Positions 27,331 to 37,585 of a stretch of 51,817 bases of DNA are shown piece after piece. The stretch's first letter is position 1. Each line of letters opens with the position of its first letter. Below the pieces are notes generated by a model, which made no database searches, had not been told where the DNA came from, and saw only the letters and a program-made list of their open reading frames with translations. The stretch spans positions 1 through 51,817 of the forward strand of contig JAJTEO010000008.1 of NCBI GenBank assembly GCA_021300395.1. Direction: 5' to 3'. The stretch is from Fluviicola sp. Its GTDB lineage: Bacteria; Bacteroidota; Bacteroidia; Flavobacteriales_D; Crocinitomicaceae. The translations under genes were made by a program, and so were the position numbers.

Positions 27331-29736
27331 TTATTTCTTTTTCGGAGCAGCTTTCTTTGCTGCTGGCTTTTTCGCCGGTGCTTTCTTTGCTGCCGGTTTC
27401 TTTACTTCAGCTACCGTCTTTTTAGCTCCAAATTTCTTTTTACCTGCTGGTTGATTTTCCGAAATATGAATGCACTCTTCATATGTTAATGCTTCTACAT
27501 TCGAATCTTTGGGTAATTTATAATTTTCTTTTCCAATTTTTAAATATGGCCCCCAACGACCATTTAATAACTGCATATCAACATCTTCTGCGAATGTTTT
27601 AATTATTTTATTCGCATCTGACTCTCTTTTCTCTTTTATCAATTCAATCGCTCTATCCAAATCTATTGACATCGGACTTTCTTCTTTTGGAATTGAAACA
27701 AACGCTTTTCCATGTTGAATATATGGACCAAAACGACCAACGTTTGCTTTGATTACTAATTCTTCATATTCTCCAAGAGTTCTTGGTAATTTAAATAATT
27801 CCAATGCATCTTCAAGTGTTATTGTATTGATAGATTGATTTTTCTGTAATGATGCAAATTGTGGTTTTTCACCGTCTGTCTTTTCATCACCAACCTGAAC
27901 CATTGGCCCAAAACGACCAATTCTTACGATTATTTTCTTTCCAGAAACAGGATGAATTCCTAATTCACGTTCACCCGTTGCTCTATCTGAATGCTCTAAC
28001 GTATCCTCAACACTTTTATGAAATGGAGAGTAAAAATCATGGATCATTTTCGTCCATTCTCTCATACCATTAGCAATCTCATCAAATTCAGCTTCAACTT
28101 TTGCGGTAAAATGATAATCTAAAATACGATCAAAATGTTCAATTAAGAAATCTGTTACAACAATACCAATATCTGTAGGAGAAAGTTTATTTTTCTCTTT
28201 TCCTGTTACTTCTGTTTTCTCGACTTCAGTTATTGAATCACTTTTTAATTCAACCACTTTAAATTTACGCTCTTCACCATCTCTTTCTTTTTTCTCAACG
28301 TAACCACGTTTTTGAATTGTTGAAATTGTTGGAGCATAAGTTGACGGACGACCAATCCCTAATTCTTCTAATTTCTTAACCAATGAAGCTTCGACATATC
28401 TAGGAGCAGCTCTCGAAAAACGTTGCGTCGCTCTTAACACATCTTTAGCTAATTGATCACCTACATGAACAACCGGTAACAATGATGAATCTTCATTTTC
28501 ATTTTCCTCATCTTCATCTTCGATGTTTGATTCAAGGTAAACTCTTAAGAATCCATCAAATTTTATAACCTCACCTTTAGCTTGGAAAGTTTCCTCTAAG
28601 GTTGGAGCTCCAATTTTCACGACTGTTCTTTCCAATTGAGCATGACTCATTTGAGAAGCAATTGATCTTTTCCAAATTAATTCATATAAACGAATTTCTT
28701 CTGGTTCGCCATCAATTGTATGTTTTGAAAAGTCTGTTGGACGAATCGCCTCGTGCGCCTCTTGAGCGTTTGCGTTTTTAGTTTTATATTTTGTTGGCTT
28801 AGAATATTCTTTGCCGTAAGCTGATTCAATTTCTTTTTGAGCTCCATCGATTGCTGTATCTGATAGATTTACAGAATCTGTTCTCATATATGTTATTTTC
28901 CCCGCTTCGTATAAACGTTGTGCCACAGACATCGTTCTAGAAACTGAAAAACCTAATTTCAAACTTGCTTCTTGTTGAAGAGTTGAAGTTGTAAATGGAT
29001 AAGCTGGGATTTTAGTTGCTGGTTTTTGAGTAACATCAACAACTTCAAATGAAGCTTTTTTGCATTTTTCTAATAATGTTTTTACATCCTCGATATTCGC
29101 CAATTGAGGCGCATATTCTGCTTTTATTTTTTCTTTACCTTTAATAAAGACAGCATTTAATTTGAAAAAAGTTTCAGAAGCAAACTTCATGATTTCTTTT
29201 TCTCTTTCAACAATTAAACGAACTGCAACTGATTGAACTCTACCTGCAGATAAACTTGGACGAACTTTTTTCCATAAAACTGGAGACAATTCGAAACCTA
29301 CTAAACGATCTAAAACTCTTCTTGCTTGTTGTGCATTTACAAGTTCCTGATTAATGTTTCTTGGGTTTTCAATCGCTTTTGTTATTGCATTTTTTGTGAT
29401 CTCATTAAAAGTGATTCGCTTCGTTTCTTTTTTACTCAAATTCAACGTCTCATATAAATGCCATGAGATAGCTTCTCCCTCGCGGTCCTCATCGGTAGCT
29501 AGCCATACAACTTCCGCTTCTTTTGCTAATTTCTTCAATTCCGCAACGACTTGTTTTTTGTCTGGCGAAACTTCATAATTGGGATGAAAATCATTTTCAA
29601 TATCAATCGCTAATCCTTTCTTAACTAGATCACGCACATGGCCATAACTTGATTTTACAACGAAATCTTTACCTAAATAACCTTCGATTGTTTTTGCTTT
29701 TGCAGGTGACTCTACTATTACTAAATTCTTAGCCAT
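27331..29736 (-). CDS. topA: DNA topoisomerase I
   Basis: 801 residues. The Toprim domain begins LVIVESPAKAKTIEGYLG and includes the acidic site ATDEDREGEAISWH; the active-site tyrosine is Y283 in GKITYMRTDSVNLS; EAHEAIRPTD and RPSTYAPTISTIQKRGYVE follow. Instead of zinc fingers the C terminus has repeats such as VRIGRFGPMVQVGDE, ANVGRFGPYIQHG and NGRWGPYLKIG, as is normal in Bacteroidota, then a Lys/Ala/Pro tail (KKPAAKKAPAKKPAAKK) that should bind DNA. It relaxes negative supercoils. It is divergent from miaB. Confidence 0.97.
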   Translation of the reverse strand: MAKNLVIVESPAKAKTIEGYLGKDFVVKSSYGHVRDLVKKGLAIDIENDFHPNYEVSPDKKQVVAELKKLAKEAEVVWLATDEDREGEAISWHLYETLNLSKKETKRITFNEITKNAITKAIENPRNINQELVNAQQARRVLDRLVGFELSPVLWKKVRPSLSAGRVQSVAVRLIVEREKEIMKFASETFFKLNAVFIKGKEKIKAEYAPQLANIEDVKTLLEKCKKASFEVVDVTQKPATKIPAYPFTTSTLQQEASLKLGFSVSRTMSVAQRLYEAGKITYMRTDSVNLSDTAIDGAQKEIESAYGKEYSKPTKYKTKNANAQEAHEAIRPTDFSKHTIDGEPEEIRLYELIWKRSIASQMSHAQLERTVVKIGAPTLEETFQAKGEVIKFDGFLRVYLESNIEDEDEENENEDSSLLPVVHVGDQLAKDVLRATQRFSRAAPRYVEASLVKKLEELGIGRPSTYAPTISTIQKRGYVEKKERDGEERKFKVVELKSDSITEVEKTEVTGKEKNKLSPTDIGIVVTDFLIEHFDRILDYHFTAKVEAEFDEIANGMREWTKMIHDFYSPFHKSVEDTLEHSDRATGERELGIHPVSGKKIIVRIGRFGPMVQVGDEKTDGEKPQFASLQKNQSINTITLEDALELFKLPRTLGEYEELVIKANVGRFGPYIQHGKAFVSIPKEESPMSIDLDRAIELIKEKRESDANKIIKTFAEDVDMQLLNGRWGPYLKIGKENYKLPKDSNVEALTYEECIHISENQPAGKKKFGAKKTVAEVKKPAAKKAPAKKPAAKKAAPKKK

Positions 29737-29960
29737 ATACTTCTATTGAATTTGATCGATAACACAAAAATGTGGTACAAATTAAATGTAATTTATTTCT
29801 AATTGCAATAATAAAATTTTTAACTGCTAAAATAATCAGTTTTATAGGTTTGGTTTTCAAATACTTATACCTTACATTTTTATTTTTACCCAAAAATTAT
29901 GTAAATAAGAAAACTAGCCTTTCAAATTTTAACGTTTTTAAACATTAATTCTTACTGACA

Positions 29961-29993
29961 TTTTGACATAGTAATCAATTTTAATTACTTTTG
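29961..29993 (+). promoter_or_regulatory. Bacteroidota promoter for miaB
   Basis: A -33 TTTTG (29961-29965) and a -7 box TACTTTTG (29986-29993) are separated by 20 bases, the consensus arrangement. The ATG at 30014 follows after a short leader. This is probably the main promoter of the miaB-secG run. Confidence 0.8.
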
Positions 29994-30013
29994 TTATCCA
30001 ATTAAAAATTGCA

Positions 30014-31474
30014 ATGAGTACGATTGATTTAGGACAAAATAAAGTGATTGACGAAAGTAGACAAGGTGAAGCAATCATTATTGAAAGCGGAAATAATACT
30101 GGATCAAAAAAACTGTATGTTGAAAGTTATGGTTGCGCTATGAACTTTTCAGACAGTGAAGTTGTAGCTTCGATTTTAACGAAAGACGGATATACTACGA
30201 CAAGAAATGTTGAAGAGGCTGATTTAATCTTAATAAATACGTGTTCAATTAGAGATAACGCTGAAGTTAGAGTTCGTAAGCGTTTAACTGATTTTAGAAA
30301 ACATAAAAAAACAAATCCAAAATTAGTGGTTGGAATACTTGGCTGTATGGCTGAGCGATTAAAAAAATCATTATTAGAAGATGAAAAATTAGTCGATATT
30401 GTTGCAGGTCCAGATACTTACAGAGATTTACCAAATTTAATTTCTGAAGTTGAAAGCGGTCAAAAAGCTGTAAACGTTTTACTTTCAAGAGAAGAAACAT
30501 ACGCTGACATCTCACCTGTTCGTTTAGATCAAGGGGGAATTACAAGTTTCGTTAGTATCATGAGAGGCTGTGATAATATGTGTTCGTTCTGTGTTGTTCC
30601 TTTTACAAGAGGAAGAGAGCGTTCTAGAGATCCTCAAACAATTGTAAGAGAATGTCATGAATTATTTGATGCTGGTTATAGAGAAGTTACTTTATTAGGT
30701 CAAAATGTAGATAGTTACCGATGGAATACAACTTCAAAAGGGGAAATCAAAGACGAATCAATTCCTTCAACAAACTTTGCTGAATTATTAGAAATGGTTG
30801 CGAATGTATCTCCAGATTTAAGAGTTCGCTTTTCAACTTCACATCCAAAAGATATGCATGATGAAGTGTTACATACAATGGCTAAGTATGAAAATATCTG
30901 CCCTTCTATACATTTACCAGTTCAATCTGGAAATACTGATGTATTAACTCGTATGAATCGAGGATATTCTAGAGAATGGTATTTGGATCGTGTTAAAGCT
31001 ATTAAAACAATTCTTCCAGATTGTACCATTTCAACGGATTTTATTGTTGGATTCTGTGATGAAACCGAAGAAGAACATAAAGATACTTTATCCTTAATTG
31101 ATGAAGTTCAATTTTCATTTGCATTCATGTATACCTACTCAGAAAGACCTAAAACGCTAGCTGAAAGAAAATATACAGACAGTGTTCCAGAAGAAGTTAA
31201 ATCGAAAAGATTAACTGAAATCATTGAAAAACAAAGAAATTATTCTCACGAAATCAATAAAAAACAAATTGGTAAAACAGTAAAAGTTTTGGTGGAAAAT
31301 GTTTCTAAAAAATCAGAAGAGCACATGTCGGGTCGAGATGGTCGAAATACTGTTGTTGTTTTCCCTAAAGGAAATTTAACGAAAGGCCAATATGTTCTAG
31401 TAAAAGTGGAAGATTGTACTTCTGCAACTTTATTAGGAAGTGTAGTTGAAATCTGCAAACCATATTCAAATTAA
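30014..31474 (+). CDS. miaB: tRNA-2-methylthio-N6-dimethylallyladenosine synthase MiaB
   Basis: 486 residues. The N-terminal methylthiotransferase domain has three cluster-binding Cys in [20 protein letters not shown] and GCMAERLK; the radical SAM core has [20 protein letters not shown] (CxxxCxxC); a TRAM domain closes the protein ([14 protein letters not shown]). It adds the methylthio group to i6A37 of tRNAs reading UNN codons. The first ~35 residues are an extra hydrophilic N-terminal segment, as in other Bacteroidota. It heads the operon with the sigma54 activator six bases behind. Confidence 0.96.
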   Translation: MSTIDLGQNKVIDESRQGEAIIIESGNNTGSKKLYVESYGCAMNFSDSEVVASILTKDGYTTTRNVEEADLILINTCSIRDNAEVRVRKRLTDFRKHKKTNPKLVVGILGCMAERLKKSLLEDEKLVDIVAGPDTYRDLPNLISEVESGQKAVNVLLSREETYADISPVRLDQGGITSFVSIMRGCDNMCSFCVVPFTRGRERSRDPQTIVRECHELFDAGYREVTLLGQNVDSYRWNTTSKGEIKDESIPSTNFAELLEMVANVSPDLRVRFSTSHPKDMHDEVLHTMAKYENICPSIHLPVQSGNTDVLTRMNRGYSREWYLDRVKAIKTILPDCTISTDFIVGFCDETEEEHKDTLSLIDEVQFSFAFMYTYSERPKTLAERKYTDSVPEEVKSKRLTEIIEKQRNYSHEINKKQIGKTVKVLVENVSKKSEEHMSGRDGRNTVVVFPKGNLTKGQYVLVKVEDCTSATLLGSVVEICKPYSN

Positions 31475-31480
31475 TCAATT

Positions 31481-32524
31481 ATGAATCTTCAACAAGTTAA
31501 ACAACGTTTTGGCATAATTGGAAACGCTCCACTTTTAAATAGAGCATTAGAAGTAGCTATTCAGGTTGCTCCTACTGATATTTCGATATTAGTTAACGGT
31601 GAAAGTGGAACAGGAAAAGAAATGATTCCTCAAATTATTCATCAATTAAGTTCTAGAAAACATGGAGAATACATCGCTGTAAACTGCGGTGCAATTCCAG
31701 AAGGAACAATTGATTCTGAATTATTTGGACACGAAAAAGGTTCGTTTACTGGTGCTGCAGGAAGCCGTCAAGGTTATTTTGAAGTTGCAAATGGAGGAAC
31801 AATATTTTTAGATGAAGTAGCTGAATTACCCATGCAAACACAAGTTCGTTTGTTGCGTATTTTGGAAACAGGTGAATTTATTCGTGTTGGAGCTTCTAAA
31901 CCAATAAAAACAAATGTTAGAGTTGTTGCTGCTACAAACGAAAACATGCAGCGAGCGATTGCTTCAGGAAAATTTAGAGAAGATTTATATTATCGTTTAA
32001 ATACAATTCCGATTTATCTTCCTCCTTTAAGAAATCGACAAGAAGATATTCATTTGATATTTAGAAAATTTGCAAGTGATTTTGCCGATAAATATAAAAT
32101 GCCTTCCATCAAATTAACTGCTGATGGAGCTGATTTATTGAGTTCATATTCTTGGCCTGGAAATATTCGTCAGCTAAGAAATATGGTTGAGCAACTTTCA
32201 GTTATTGAAACATCTCGAGAAATTGACGCCATAAAATTAGCAGCATATTTGCCGAAAGAAGGAGAAACCACTCCACTTGTAGTTGGAGGAAAACAAGAAG
32301 AATCTTTTTCAGAAAGAGAATTGATGTATAAATTCTTATTCGACATGAAAAAGGATTTGAGCGAGTTAAAAAAATTGGTCATTGAAATGGTGAATCAAAA
32401 TGGTTCTTTGATTCGCAAAGCATTAGAAAAACATAGAGGAAAACGAAAATATGCGTCTGAAGAATTAGGGATTTCTGAAAGAACATTGTATCGTAAAATC
32501 AAAGAATATAATTTATCCGAATAA
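31481..32524 (+). CDS. Sigma54-dependent transcriptional activator without a sensory domain
   Basis: 347 residues made of an AAA+ domain that begins almost at the N terminus and a C-terminal Fis-type helix-turn-helix (KYASEELGISERTLYRKIKEY). Walker A is GESGTGKE, the sigma54 contact loop is GSFTGA (usual GAFTGA, Ser at position two), Walker B is GTIFLDEVAEL, and the R-finger region lies in FREDLYYRLNTIPI. With no receiver, PAS or GAF domain, activity must be set by level or by partners. Between the domains is a charged helical linker (about 275-310). It lies between miaB and lptE and its stop overlaps the lptE start (TAATG). Targets unknown. Confidence 0.92.
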   Translation: MNLQQVKQRFGIIGNAPLLNRALEVAIQVAPTDISILVNGESGTGKEMIPQIIHQLSSRKHGEYIAVNCGAIPEGTIDSELFGHEKGSFTGAAGSRQGYFEVANGGTIFLDEVAELPMQTQVRLLRILETGEFIRVGASKPIKTNVRVVAATNENMQRAIASGKFREDLYYRLNTIPIYLPPLRNRQEDIHLIFRKFASDFADKYKMPSIKLTADGADLLSSYSWPGNIRQLRNMVEQLSVIETSREIDAIKLAAYLPKEGETTPLVVGGKQEESFSERELMYKFLFDMKKDLSELKKLVIEMVNQNGSLIRKALEKHRGKRKYASEELGISERTLYRKIKEYNLSE

Positions 32525-33036
32525 TGAGGTTATTTCTTTTCATATCGCTTTCAATTGTTTTGACATCATGCTGGCCTTCAAGTGTTTCATTGGTCGATTC
32601 AGGTTCTATGCCTCCAGAATGGAAAACATTCACAGTTAAGACATTGGATTTAGAAGCACCAAATGCACCAAATAATTTAGCTTCTGTTTTAACAGAAGAA
32701 ATTAAGGACGGTATTCAAAACAATACTCGTTTATTAATAAACCCGAAAGCCGGTGCTGGTGAAATATCAATTGAAGGAGTTGTTACAAATTATTCGGCAG
32801 ATCCAATTGCTATTCAACAAGGTGATGAAGCTGCAAAAAACAGACTTTCAATGAGTGTAAATTTCACGATTTACATATCTAAACCGAAAGAAGATAAGAT
32901 GACTTTAACAAGTACTCAATTCATTGATTTTGATCCGATCACAACAGATTTCTCATCAAACGAAGTAAGTTTGTATGAAGAAATTAATAAAAAAATTGTG
33001 CAGGATGTAATAAATAAATTACTTTCGAACTGGTAA
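32524..33036 (+). CDS. lptE: LptE-family lipoprotein (LPS assembly)
   Basis: 170 residues with a lipobox signal ([11 protein letters not shown], Cys at 17). The body matches Bacteroidota LptE-like proteins: [59 protein letters not shown] and a C-terminal helix with [12 protein letters not shown]. LptE plugs the LptD barrel that inserts LPS into the outer membrane. It overlaps the upstream activator and the downstream acidic protein by one base each (TAATG), so it sits inside one translationally coupled operon. The family assignment is by pattern and place. Confidence 0.85.
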   Translation: MRLFLFISLSIVLTSCWPSSVSLVDSGSMPPEWKTFTVKTLDLEAPNAPNNLASVLTEEIKDGIQNNTRLLINPKAGAGEISIEGVVTNYSADPIAIQQGDEAAKNRLSMSVNFTIYISKPKEDKMTLTSTQFIDFDPITTDFSSNEVSLYEEINKKIVQDVINKLLSNW

Positions 33037-34382
33037 TGATGAATTTAGAAAAAATAGCGCAACGTATTAAATCTCCAGATTTATGTGATTCAAGTGATAT
33101 TGAATCATTAAAAAATTTGGCTGAAAAATATCCGTACAGCCAAGTTTTTTCGATTCTATACTTAAAAGCTTTATCGCACAACAACGATATTCGTTTTGAC
33201 GAAGAATTACAGCAGCATGCTTACAGAATAACTGATCGCGTTCGTTTATTTGAATTAATTGAAAATAAAAAAATCGATTTTAGTGTTCCTGAAACTATAG
33301 AAATTAAACCTGCTGAACCATTAGAAAGTATAGAGGTTCCAGTTGAAAATGTAATCGCTCCAATTCTAACTTTAGTTCCTGAACCTGAGGTTCAAATTTC
33401 AATTCCTACAACAACAATCCCTGAAACGGATGAATACGAGGAAGAAATGGAATTTATTGGTGAAAAAGAAATCATTGCTGAAGATGAAGTAGAATTAGTT
33501 GAGGAAGATGTCGAGCTTGTATTTGAAACTCCTAAAGTAGAATCTCCAAATATTGAACAAGAAATCATACCTACTTTTGAGATTGAAGATTTATCAGAAC
33601 AAATTGAAACGGAAGAAAATGATTACCCTGAAAATGGAGAGTCTATTTTTGATGAATATATAGTTGATGAAGAAGAAACGGAAATCATTCAACCATTAAC
33701 AACTGAAATTGAAGAAATTATTCCTACTCAAGATGAAATAATCATTGAAGTTGAAGAGGAAACAGAGATTGAAGCTGAAACAGAAAAGACAAATGAATTA
33801 AAAGAATTTGAAACTGAAATCATTTCTCAAGCAATTGCTGGAGTATATGATTTAGCAATGATTGAAACAATTGCTAAACAAGATGCTGAAGAACAGAATG
33901 TAGAGGAAGAGGAAAATGAAGTTGAAGAAGAAGAACAAAATTCTATTCCTGAAGCTAAAATTGAATCTCAAGGCAAAAAATCTTTCTCTTCATGGTTAAA
34001 GGCAAGTCAGTCGAATGAAATTGAAAATGATCTCTCTTCTGAAATTTCAATTAATCATATTGAACCTATTGCTCCCAAAGAGAAAATCGAAGCGATCGTT
34101 GAAAATTTCATAAAAGAAGAACCAAAAATTACACGCTTAGCAAAAGAAGAAAAAATAGAACAAAAAGAAAAAGTTGAGTTCTTTTCTCCGGCTAAAAAAG
34201 CAAAGTCCAGTATCGACGAAAACCTAATGCCAGTAAGCGAAACATTGGCAAAAATATTTGCTGCTCAAGGTAATTTTCCGAAAGCAATTTTCGCTTATGA
34301 ACAATTAATCTTGATAAATCCAGAAAAAAAGACTTTCTTTGCAAATCAAATCGAAAAATTAAAAGAAAAATTAAATACATAA
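33036..34382 (+). CDS. Acidic, low-complexity protein with TPR-like C terminus
   Basis: 448 residues, no signal peptide. An N-terminal helical part (about 1-90; [33 protein letters not shown]) is followed by a long Glu/Ile/Val-rich region (about 95-310) with runs such as [13 protein letters not shown], then a basic or mixed segment with [12 protein letters not shown], and a C-terminal TPR-like unit ([29 protein letters not shown]). A cytosolic protein with a very negative disordered middle is expected. It lies between lptE and secG in a coupled operon, hinting at envelope biogenesis. I do not recognise a function. Confidence 0.8.
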   Translation: MMNLEKIAQRIKSPDLCDSSDIESLKNLAEKYPYSQVFSILYLKALSHNNDIRFDEELQQHAYRITDRVRLFELIENKKIDFSVPETIEIKPAEPLESIEVPVENVIAPILTLVPEPEVQISIPTTTIPETDEYEEEMEFIGEKEIIAEDEVELVEEDVELVFETPKVESPNIEQEIIPTFEIEDLSEQIETEENDYPENGESIFDEYIVDEEETEIIQPLTTEIEEIIPTQDEIIIEVEEETEIEAETEKTNELKEFETEIISQAIAGVYDLAMIETIAKQDAEEQNVEEEENEVEEEEQNSIPEAKIESQGKKSFSSWLKASQSNEIENDLSSEISINHIEPIAPKEKIEAIVENFIKEEPKITRLAKEEKIEQKEKVEFFSPAKKAKSSIDENLMPVSETLAKIFAAQGNFPKAIFAYEQLILINPEKKTFFANQIEKLKEKLNT

Positions 34383-34388
34383 ACACAA

Positions 34389-34703
34389 ATGGCATCATTA
34401 CTTTCAATCATTATTATTTTAGCTAGTATCTTATTAATAGCTGTTGTTTTTATTCAAAACCCTAAAGGTGGTGGTTTAAGCACTGACTTTGGTTCTGCTC
34501 ACCAATTAGGTGGTGTTAAAAAAACAAATGATTTTATTGATAAAGCAACTTGGTCTTTAGCAGGTACAATTATGGTTTGTAGCATTGTATTATCAGTAAT
34601 GTTGAAACCAGCTGAAATTAAACAACCAACACAAGAGAAACAGGAGCAAGGTCAAGGTGGTCAACAACCAGCTGGACAAGGACAACAAGCTCCTCAAAAA
34701 TAA
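34389..34703 (+). CDS. secG: Preprotein translocase subunit SecG
   Basis: 104 residues. Two membrane helices (LLSIIIILASILLIAVVFIQ; WSLAGTIMVCSIVLSVML) flank the signature NPKGGGLSTDFGSAHQLGG. The C-terminal tail is Gln/Gly/Pro-rich (QEQGQGGQQPAGQGQQAP), a common extension in this phylum. SecG aids SecA-driven export through SecYEG. It is the last gene of the miaB operon and is followed by a terminator. Confidence 0.95.
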   Translation: MASLLSIIIILASILLIAVVFIQNPKGGGLSTDFGSAHQLGGVKKTNDFIDKATWSLAGTIMVCSIVLSVMLKPAEIKQPTQEKQEQGQGGQQPAGQGQQAPQK

Positions 34704-34724
34704 TTTAGTAGAAACTAAATATAT

Positions 34725-34759
34725 AAATGTCAGTCTGTCATAGGCTGACATTTTTTTTT
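34725..34759 (+). terminator. Terminator after secG
   Basis: A 9-bp perfect stem AAATGTCAG/CTGACATTT (34725-34733 with 34745-34753) ends in a run of nine T. It separates the miaB-secG operon from groESL. Confidence 0.92.
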
Positions 34760-34845
34760 GAATAAACTTTTAGAAAACAGTAAAGATTGTCACCTGTAAT
34801 AAATAAAATTCTTGTGAAATCTGTTAAAATGACACTATACGCTCA

Positions 34846-34860
34846 TTGGCATAAAATTGG
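34846..34860 (+). promoter_or_regulatory. Possible sigma54-type -24/-12 element upstream of groES
   Basis: TTGGCATAAAATTGG resembles the sigma54 consensus (TGGCAC-N5-TTGC) in its -24 half, TTGGCA, but the -12 half is TTGG and one base too close. No CIRCE inverted repeat or full TAnnTTTG box was found in this 140-base region. A weak call. Confidence 0.25.
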
Positions 34861-34900
34861 GGTATTTGTCAGCGTTAATTTAAATTAAATTATAAAAAAT

Positions 34901-35176
34901 ATGTCTACATCGTTTAAACCATTAGCGGATAGAGTTCTTATCGAACCAACGCCAGTTGAGCAAAAAACTGCAAGTGGAATTATCATTCCGGATTCAGCAA
35001 AAGAAAAACCATTACAAGGAACTGTTATTGCTGCAGGAAACGGTAAAACAGATGAGCCAATGACAGTAAAAGTTGGTGATACCGTTCTTTTTGGACAATA
35101 TTCAGGTACAGAAATTAAGTTAGATGGTAAAAGTTATTTAATCATGCGTGAGGCTGATATTTACGGGATTTTTTAA
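34901..35176 (+). CDS. groES: Co-chaperonin GroES
   Basis: 91 residues. Family features: [20 protein letters not shown], the mobile loop [19 protein letters not shown], and the C-terminal [20 protein letters not shown] with [12 protein letters not shown]. It forms the heptameric lid of GroEL. groEL starts 31 bases later in the same direction, the usual operon. Confidence 0.98.
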   Translation: MSTSFKPLADRVLIEPTPVEQKTASGIIIPDSAKEKPLQGTVIAAGNGKTDEPMTVKVGDTVLFGQYSGTEIKLDGKSYLIMREADIYGIF

Positions 35177-35180
35177 TTAA

Positions 35181-36839
<1,659 letters not shown>

Positions 36840-36849
36840 TATAGAAATT

Positions 36850-36896
36850 AGAGTTTTAGAAGTTAGAAATTAGATTTTTTAACTTCTATAAACTCT
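36850..36896. repeat. Imperfect inverted repeat after groEL
   Basis: AGAGTTTTAGAAGTTA (36850-36865) pairs imperfectly with TAACTTCTATAAACTCT (36880-36896). It could fold in the groEL 3' region ahead of the terminator. Purpose unknown. Confidence 0.35.
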
Positions 36897-36906
36897 AAAA
36901 TTTTAC

Positions 36907-36930
36907 AAGGAACCTTCGGGTTCCTTTTTT
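36907..36930 (+). terminator. groESL terminator with UUCG tetraloop
   Basis: An 8-bp stem AAGGAACC/GGTTCCTT (36907-36914 with 36919-36926) caps a TTCG loop and is followed by a T-run. A very stable intrinsic terminator. Confidence 0.93.
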
Positions 36931-36942
36931 CGGACCGCCTTC

Positions 36943-37080
36943 CCGATTTAACTCGGATAGAACGGAACGTTTATATATAAGAAAGGTCAGATAAAATCTG
37001 ACCTTTTGTTGTTTTTTATATTTCCTCCTTCGAGGAGCTTGTCCCGATTTTATTTCGGGAAGGATTAAGGAGGGTGCTAT
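36943..37080. repeat. Two related palindromic elements and a second hairpin
   Basis: CTTCCCGATTTAACTCGGAT (about 36949-36958 core) and TCCCGATTTTATTTCGGGA (about 37043-37061) share the TCCCGATTT...TCGG stem. The second is nested within CCTCCTT...AAGGAGG (about 37023-37077). Between them is a perfect hairpin AAAGGTCAGAT/ATCTGACCTTT (36982-36992 with 36996-37006) followed by TTG and T-rich sequence, a possible second terminator for groESL or for bcp on the other strand. They resemble REP-like intergenic palindromes. Confidence 0.5.
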
Positions 37081-37105
37081 TTAGAATCTACAAAGAAAAC
37101 TTTAA

Positions 37106-37555
37106 TTAAATCTTTTTAATAACCTCCAATGCATTTTGAACATGTTTCGCAAAGTTCAATTGAGAATTAAAAACATCTTGAACGATCCCTTCTCTATCTA
37201 CGATAAACGTTACTCGTCCCGGAACAAGACCAAATAAATCTGGCTTAATTCCAAATGCTGTTCTTAAATTATTCCCTTCATCTGCCAACAAGATGAAATT
37301 CAATTTATTTCGCTGAACAAAACTTGATTTTGAATCCACATCTCCTTGAGAAATCCCGATGACTTCACAATCATAATCTTTAAAGTCAGCATAAGCATCT
37401 GTGAAGGCACACGCTTCTTTTGTACAACCATAAGATTCATCTTTCGGATAAAAAAACAAGACTAATTTTTTTCCTAAAAATTCTGTATTTGTTCGTTCAA
37501 TTCCGTTTTGATCTTTTAATTTAAAATCGACTATTATATCTCCTTTTTTAATCAT
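37106..37555 (-). CDS. bcp: Bcp/PrxQ-type thioredoxin-dependent peroxiredoxin
   Basis: 149 residues with the AhpC/TSA-Bcp fold. The active site FFYPKDESYGCTKEACAFTD has the peroxidatic Cys in GCT and a resolving Cys five residues later (CTKEAC), typical of PrxQ. The usual PxxxT(P/V)xC has Ser for Thr. The conserved Arg is in VPGRVTFIVDREG. It reduces peroxides with thioredoxin. It follows the photolyase by 30 bases, a plausible stress or light-damage pairing. Confidence 0.92.
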   Translation of the reverse strand: MIKKGDIIVDFKLKDQNGIERTNTEFLGKKLVLFFYPKDESYGCTKEACAFTDAYADFKDYDCEVIGISQGDVDSKSSFVQRNKLNFILLADEGNNLRTAFGIKPDLFGLVPGRVTFIVDREGIVQDVFNSQLNFAKHVQNALEVIKKI

Positions 37556-37585
37556 TTCTTTACTATTTAATAAATTATTGAGAAA

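Noticed and set aside
34760-34900. CIRCE/HrcA operator upstream of groES
   Set aside because: The inverted repeat TTAGCACTC-N9-GAGTGCTAA is not present in any close form.
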